Below, one piece after another: positions 63,006-64,000 of a stretch of 64,000 bases of DNA. Location: the NCBI GenBank assembly GCA_041686375.1, contig JAWLEB010000001.1:62001-126000 (forward strand), in the 5' to 3' direction. The translations under genes were made by a program, and so were the position numbers. Within the stretch, counting starts at the first letter, position 1, and each line of letters starts with the position of its first letter. The notes under the pieces are model-generated. The model was given only the letters and a program-made list of their open reading frames with translations. It was not told the origin of the DNA and searched no databases. This DNA comes from JAGXLC01 sp041686375 (GTDB lineage Bacteria > Bacteroidota > Bacteroidia > Bacteroidales > UBA12077).

Positions 63006-64000
63006 TTATTTATGTTTTATTTCAACACGTTTTGTTGGATCTATTTTTTTATTTCTTTTCTCAATTTCTTCTTTTAATTTTTGGGCCATTTTTTTAAAGG
63101 CTTCTCCCTCTCGTGAACTTTCATCAATTGCGGAAGGTTTACCTTCTTCTCCGCTTTCCATAATGCTTTGAACCAGTGGAATTTGCCCTAACAGTGGAAT
63201 GTTTTCTTTTTCTGCTAATTTTTTGCATCCTTCTTTTCCAAAGATGTAATATTTATTATCTGGTAATTCAGCGGGTGTAAACCATGCCATATTCTCCACC
63301 AATCCAAGAATTGGGACATTAATCTCGTCATTGGTGAACATGCGTATTCCTTTAAGAGCATCTGCCAGAGCAATTTTTTGGGGTGTACTGACAATAACTG
63401 CTCCGGTCACTGCCAGTTCCTGGACAAGTGTGAGATGAATATCACTTGTTCCCGGAGGAAGGTCTATAATCATATAGTCAAGCTCTCCCCAGTCTCCTTG
63501 TTGTATGATTTGTTTCAGGGCATTTGTGGCCATAGGTCCCCTCCAAATCAATGCATCTTCTGGATTTACAAAAAAACCAATGGAGAGCATTTTCACATCA
63601 TATTTTTCTAAGGGGATTATCCTTTCGACACCATCAACTTTTTTTCCTGTGGGTTTTGTATCCTCAACATTAAACATTTTTGGAATGGAAGGACCAAAAA
63701 TGTCTGCATCAAGGAGTCCAACTTTTACGCCTGTTTTTGCCAGAGCCACAGCAGTATTTGCAGCTATGGTGGATTTACCAACACCTCCTTTCCCTGATGC
63801 TATGGCAACGATATTTTTTACACCTGGCAACATTTCATCTTGTTTAGGATCCTTACTGCTTTTTCTTTCAGGTACCTTAACATTGATGTTACCACGGATA
63901 TGAACATTATTTTTTCCTAACTCTTCCTCAATTGCCTTTACACATGTTTTCTTAATTGAAGAAATCAGGGGGTCATTTGATTTTTTGACTATGAGGTTAA
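63006..64000 (-). CDS. Mrp/ApbC/NBP35 family Fe-S cluster carrier ATPase (5' end outside window)
   Basis: The frame is open to the window edge, so the N terminus is missing. A methionine at 63833 is internal: upstream sequence (SNDPLISSIKKTCVKAIEEE) looks like the end of the DUF59/MIP18 domain usual in this family. The ATPase domain has the deviant Walker A GKGGVGKSTIAANTAVALA, LLDADIFGPSIPKMF, DYMIIDLPPGTSDIHL and a C-terminal block LLGQIPLVQSIMESGEEGKP. It is distinct from the Mrp antiporter despite the shared name. Confidence 0.94.
   Translation of the reverse strand, partial: NLIVKKSNDPLISSIKKTCVKAIEEELGKNNVHIRGNINVKVPERKSSKDPKQDEMLPGVKNIVAIASGKGGVGKSTIAANTAVALAKTGVKVGLLDADIFGPSIPKMFNVEDTKPTGKKVDGVERIIPLEKYDVKMLSIGFFVNPEDALIWRGPMATNALKQIIQQGDWGELDYMIIDLPPGTSDIHLTLVQELAVTGAVIVSTPQKIALADALKGIRMFTNDEINVPILGLVENMAWFTPAELPDNKYYIFGKEGCKKLAEKENIPLLGQIPLVQSIMESGEEGKPSAIDESSREGEAFKKMAQKLKEEIEKRNKKIDPTKRVEIKHK

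Noticed and set aside
63006..64000. Link between this Mrp ATPase and the mrp antiporter operon
   Set aside because: Only the name is shared. This is an Fe-S carrier P-loop ATPase next to a NifU-domain gene.

Overview
The window is an AT-rich, gene-dense piece of a Bacteroidota chromosome, most likely from the Bacteroidales/Marinilabiliales side of the phylum. Four things point there: type IX secretion (T9SS) proteins of the PorX and PorW/SprE families; lipoproteins and outer-membrane proteins of Bacteroidota type; a TAnnTTTG promoter with a TTG box before rplU; and several genes with weak or no Shine-Dalgarno sequence. The complete Mrp-type Na+/H+ antiporter operon fits a marine or saline habitat, but that is inference. 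I see no rRNA, tRNA, CRISPR array, phage or transposase gene.

Layout. 1-6.0 kb: the tail of an unidentified gene, an OmpA-like protein, a DUF2891 lipoprotein and a tricorn-type protease. 6.2-11.8 kb: mrpABCDEFG. 11.8-20.2 kb: a large lamin-tail surface protein, asd, hflX, a propeller-transglutaminase and a rhomboid protease. 20.2-29.4 kb: universal stress protein, radC, ruvC, an S41 peptidase lipoprotein, a DMT exporter, a small lipoprotein, sppA, a DUF418 membrane protein and folK. 29.4-37.0 kb: comF and then an envelope glycan cluster with two paralogous sulfotransferase-like proteins, two GT4 and one GT2 glycosyltransferases and an MsbA-like ABC exporter. 37.0-39.0 kb: rplU-rpmA-serS. 39.2-45.9 kb: a TetR regulator followed by a TolC/MFP/RND efflux operon. 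46.1-51.2 kb: a small conserved-looking protein, mutL, two rhomboids and an EEP-family enzyme. 51.2-55.4 kb: a PLP dehydratase, a carboxypeptidase-regulatory-domain protein, dapD and a GT4. 55.4-64.0 kb, all on the minus strand: tonB-like, ald, tsaE, porX, porW/sprE, a NifU-domain protein and a 5'-truncated Mrp/ApbC ATPase.

Functional themes are the cell envelope and its proteases (tricorn-like, S41, SppA, three rhomboids), envelope polysaccharide, ion homeostasis and efflux, and T9SS regulation. asd and dapD both serve lysine/diaminopimelate synthesis.

The least expected structure is between the genes. Three diverged copies of a dispersed ~110-160 bp element (8490, 54094, 62588) each end at an ATGAA; in two of them this ATG is the start codon of the next gene. 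A second family carries the 13-mer CAAAACAGTTTCT. It gives a 112-bp inverted-repeat element after ald and an identical 23-nt copy after hflX, each overlapping the stop codon. A 34-bp near-perfect dyad lies before mrpA. I found no clearly undescribed multi-gene system; the sulfotransferase/glycosyltransferase cluster and the ATG-terminated repeat are the best candidates.
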